A stretch of 5,939 bases of DNA, taken from positions 1 to 5,939 of the forward strand of contig JAUZQS010000012.1 of the NCBI GenBank assembly GCA_030950875.1, read 5' to 3'. Positions 5,113 to 5,939 of this stretch are shown here, in pieces. Every line of letters begins with the position of its first letter. Position 1 is the stretch's first letter. The notes below the pieces were generated by a model. It worked only from the letters and a program-made list of their open reading frames with translations, searched no databases and was not told where the DNA came from. Source of the stretch: Mariprofundaceae bacterium (GTDB taxonomy: Bacteria; Pseudomonadota; Zetaproteobacteria; Mariprofundales; Mariprofundaceae). The position numbers were made by a program, and so were the translations under genes.

Positions 5113-5939
5113 GCGCGTTGGTTCCGTCGCTGCTGAACGGCTTGCGAGAAATCAGCCAATAAATTAGCAGTATCGTCCCATGCAATACAGGCATCTGTAA
5201 TGCTCACGCCATGCTTTAGAGGTTGACCCTTCACAACATTTTGACGGCCAGCATGCAAATGGCTTTCAATCATCACGCCAATAATCTTATCGTTGCCAGC
5301 ACTTATTTGTTCGCAAACATCGTGGCCTACAATGATTTGGCGCTCATGCTGCTTTAGGCTGTTGGCATGGCTACAATCAATCATGATACCCGAGTCTACC
5401 TTGGCGCTTTCGAGATCTTTTGTGGCCATGGCGATATGTTTGGCATCGTAATTTGGTTCATGGCCGCCGCGCAAAATGATATGACAATCTTCATTGCCGC
5501 TGGTCGAGAAAATCGCCGAACGACCCTCTTTGGTGAGGGATAAGAAATGATGGGGGTTGGATGCAGCATTAATGGCATCAATAGCGATGCGGAAGCCGCC
5601 TTCAGTACTATTTTTAAAGCCAACAGGGCAAGATAAACCCGATGATAATTCGCGATGCCCTTGGCTTTCTGTTGTGCGAGCACCAATGGCTCCCCAGCTG
5701 ACCAAATCAGCAAAATATTGTGGTGTGATTAAATCAAGGAACTCTGTACCTGCAGGAATACCCATTTCGTTGATTTCGAGCAGTAAGTTGCGCGCCATAC
5801 GAATGCCCTTATTGATTTCGAATGAATCATCCAAGTTAGGGTCGTTAATCAAGCCTTTCCAGCCAACAGTGGTACGGGGTTTTTCAAAATAAACACGCAT
5901 GACAATTTGTAGGGTATCGGCGTATTGGTCTTTTAAACC
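5109..5939 (-). CDS. aroG: 3-deoxy-7-phosphoheptulonate (DAHP) synthase, AroG-type, 5' end outside window
   Basis: First enzyme of the shikimate pathway: condenses phosphoenolpyruvate and erythrose-4-phosphate to DAHP. The 276 visible residues align without gaps, by eye, to E. coli AroG from about residue 78 to near the end. MRVYFEKPRTT (from 5900) carries the phosphoenolpyruvate-binding R92 and K97 equivalents. Metal ligands H268, E302 and D326 are present in DCSHANS, IESHL and SITDACIAW; the fourth, C61, would lie beyond the edge. The frame stays open from ATG 5900 through 13 more codons (ending ...LQIV, as in AroG) to the window end, so 5900 is not the true start. Phe-site positions D146, P150, Q151, L175, L179, S180, F209 and S211 all match AroG, with Phe in place of V221; Ser at 211 favours phenylalanine over tyrosine control (inferred from family knowledge). 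It heads the visible run and overlaps sspB by four bases. Confidence 0.95.
   Translation of the reverse strand, partial: GLKDQYADTLQIVMRVYFEKPRTTVGWKGLINDPNLDDSFEINKGIRMARNLLLEINEMGIPAGTEFLDLITPQYFADLVSWGAIGARTTESQGHRELSSGLSCPVGFKNSTEGGFRIAIDAINAASNPHHFLSLTKEGRSAIFSTSGNEDCHIILRGGHEPNYDAKHIAMATKDLESAKVDSGIMIDCSHANSLKQHERQIIVGHDVCEQISAGNDKIIGVMIESHLHAGRQNVVKGQPLKHGVSITDACIAWDDTANLLADFSQAVQQRRNQRA

Noticed and set aside
5898..5900. ATG that could be read as the start of the DAHP synthase
   Set aside because: The frame is open upstream to the window edge, and those 13 codons match the AroG sequence just before MRVYFEKP, so this Met is internal.
1..5939. CRISPR array, tRNA or rRNA gene, insertion sequence or defence system
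   Set aside because: No regular direct repeats, transposase, terminal inverted repeats or RNA gene signatures were seen; the coding content is core metabolism, partition and regulation.

Overview
The window is a dense, ordinary-looking bacterial chromosomal segment that is coding almost throughout; the largest gene-free gap is about 39 bases. The gene content points to a Gram-negative proteobacterium: a SspB-type ClpXP adaptor ending in the LRVVK tail, a Hda-like DnaA regulator, an AroG-type DAHP synthase colinear with the E. coli enzyme, and an exported DUF2066-like protein. Base composition looks moderately AT-rich. I cannot fix the class from sequence alone; a gammaproteobacterium or a Zetaproteobacteria-like lineage would both fit.

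Left half (1-2435, + strand): the end of mnmG (tRNA wobble uridine modification), then rsmG (16S rRNA m7G methyltransferase; rather divergent), parA and parB. This is the classic origin-proximal gidA-gidB-soj-spo0J order. A 15/16 match to the parS centromere (GTTTCACGTGAAAC core) lies exactly across the GTG start codon of parA. The loader ParB, its partner ATPase and a binding site are therefore all encoded together.

Right half (2463-5939, - strand): one tightly packed co-directional run, read right to left: DAHP synthase (partial, N-terminus beyond the right edge), sspB, a DUF2066-like exported protein, a CDP-alcohol phosphatidyltransferase (PgsA-like) and a Hda-like AAA+ protein. Junctions are a 4-nt ATGA overlap, a 1-nt gap, a 1-nt TAATG overlap and a 22-nt gap, so co-transcription and translational coupling are likely.

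The two runs converge at 2436-2462, where an AT-only 8-bp inverted repeat spans the tiny gap, without a GC-rich terminator. Tail to tail stand two systems that touch DnaA and the origin: ParA/ParB/parS on one side and Hda on the other. I saw no mobile element, CRISPR array, RNA gene or clear new system. The items most worth a second look are the start-codon-embedded parS, the degenerate P-loop and Walker B of the Hda-like protein with its possible clamp-binding N-terminus, the divergent RsmG C-terminus, and the unusual grouping of sspB with aroG and hda.
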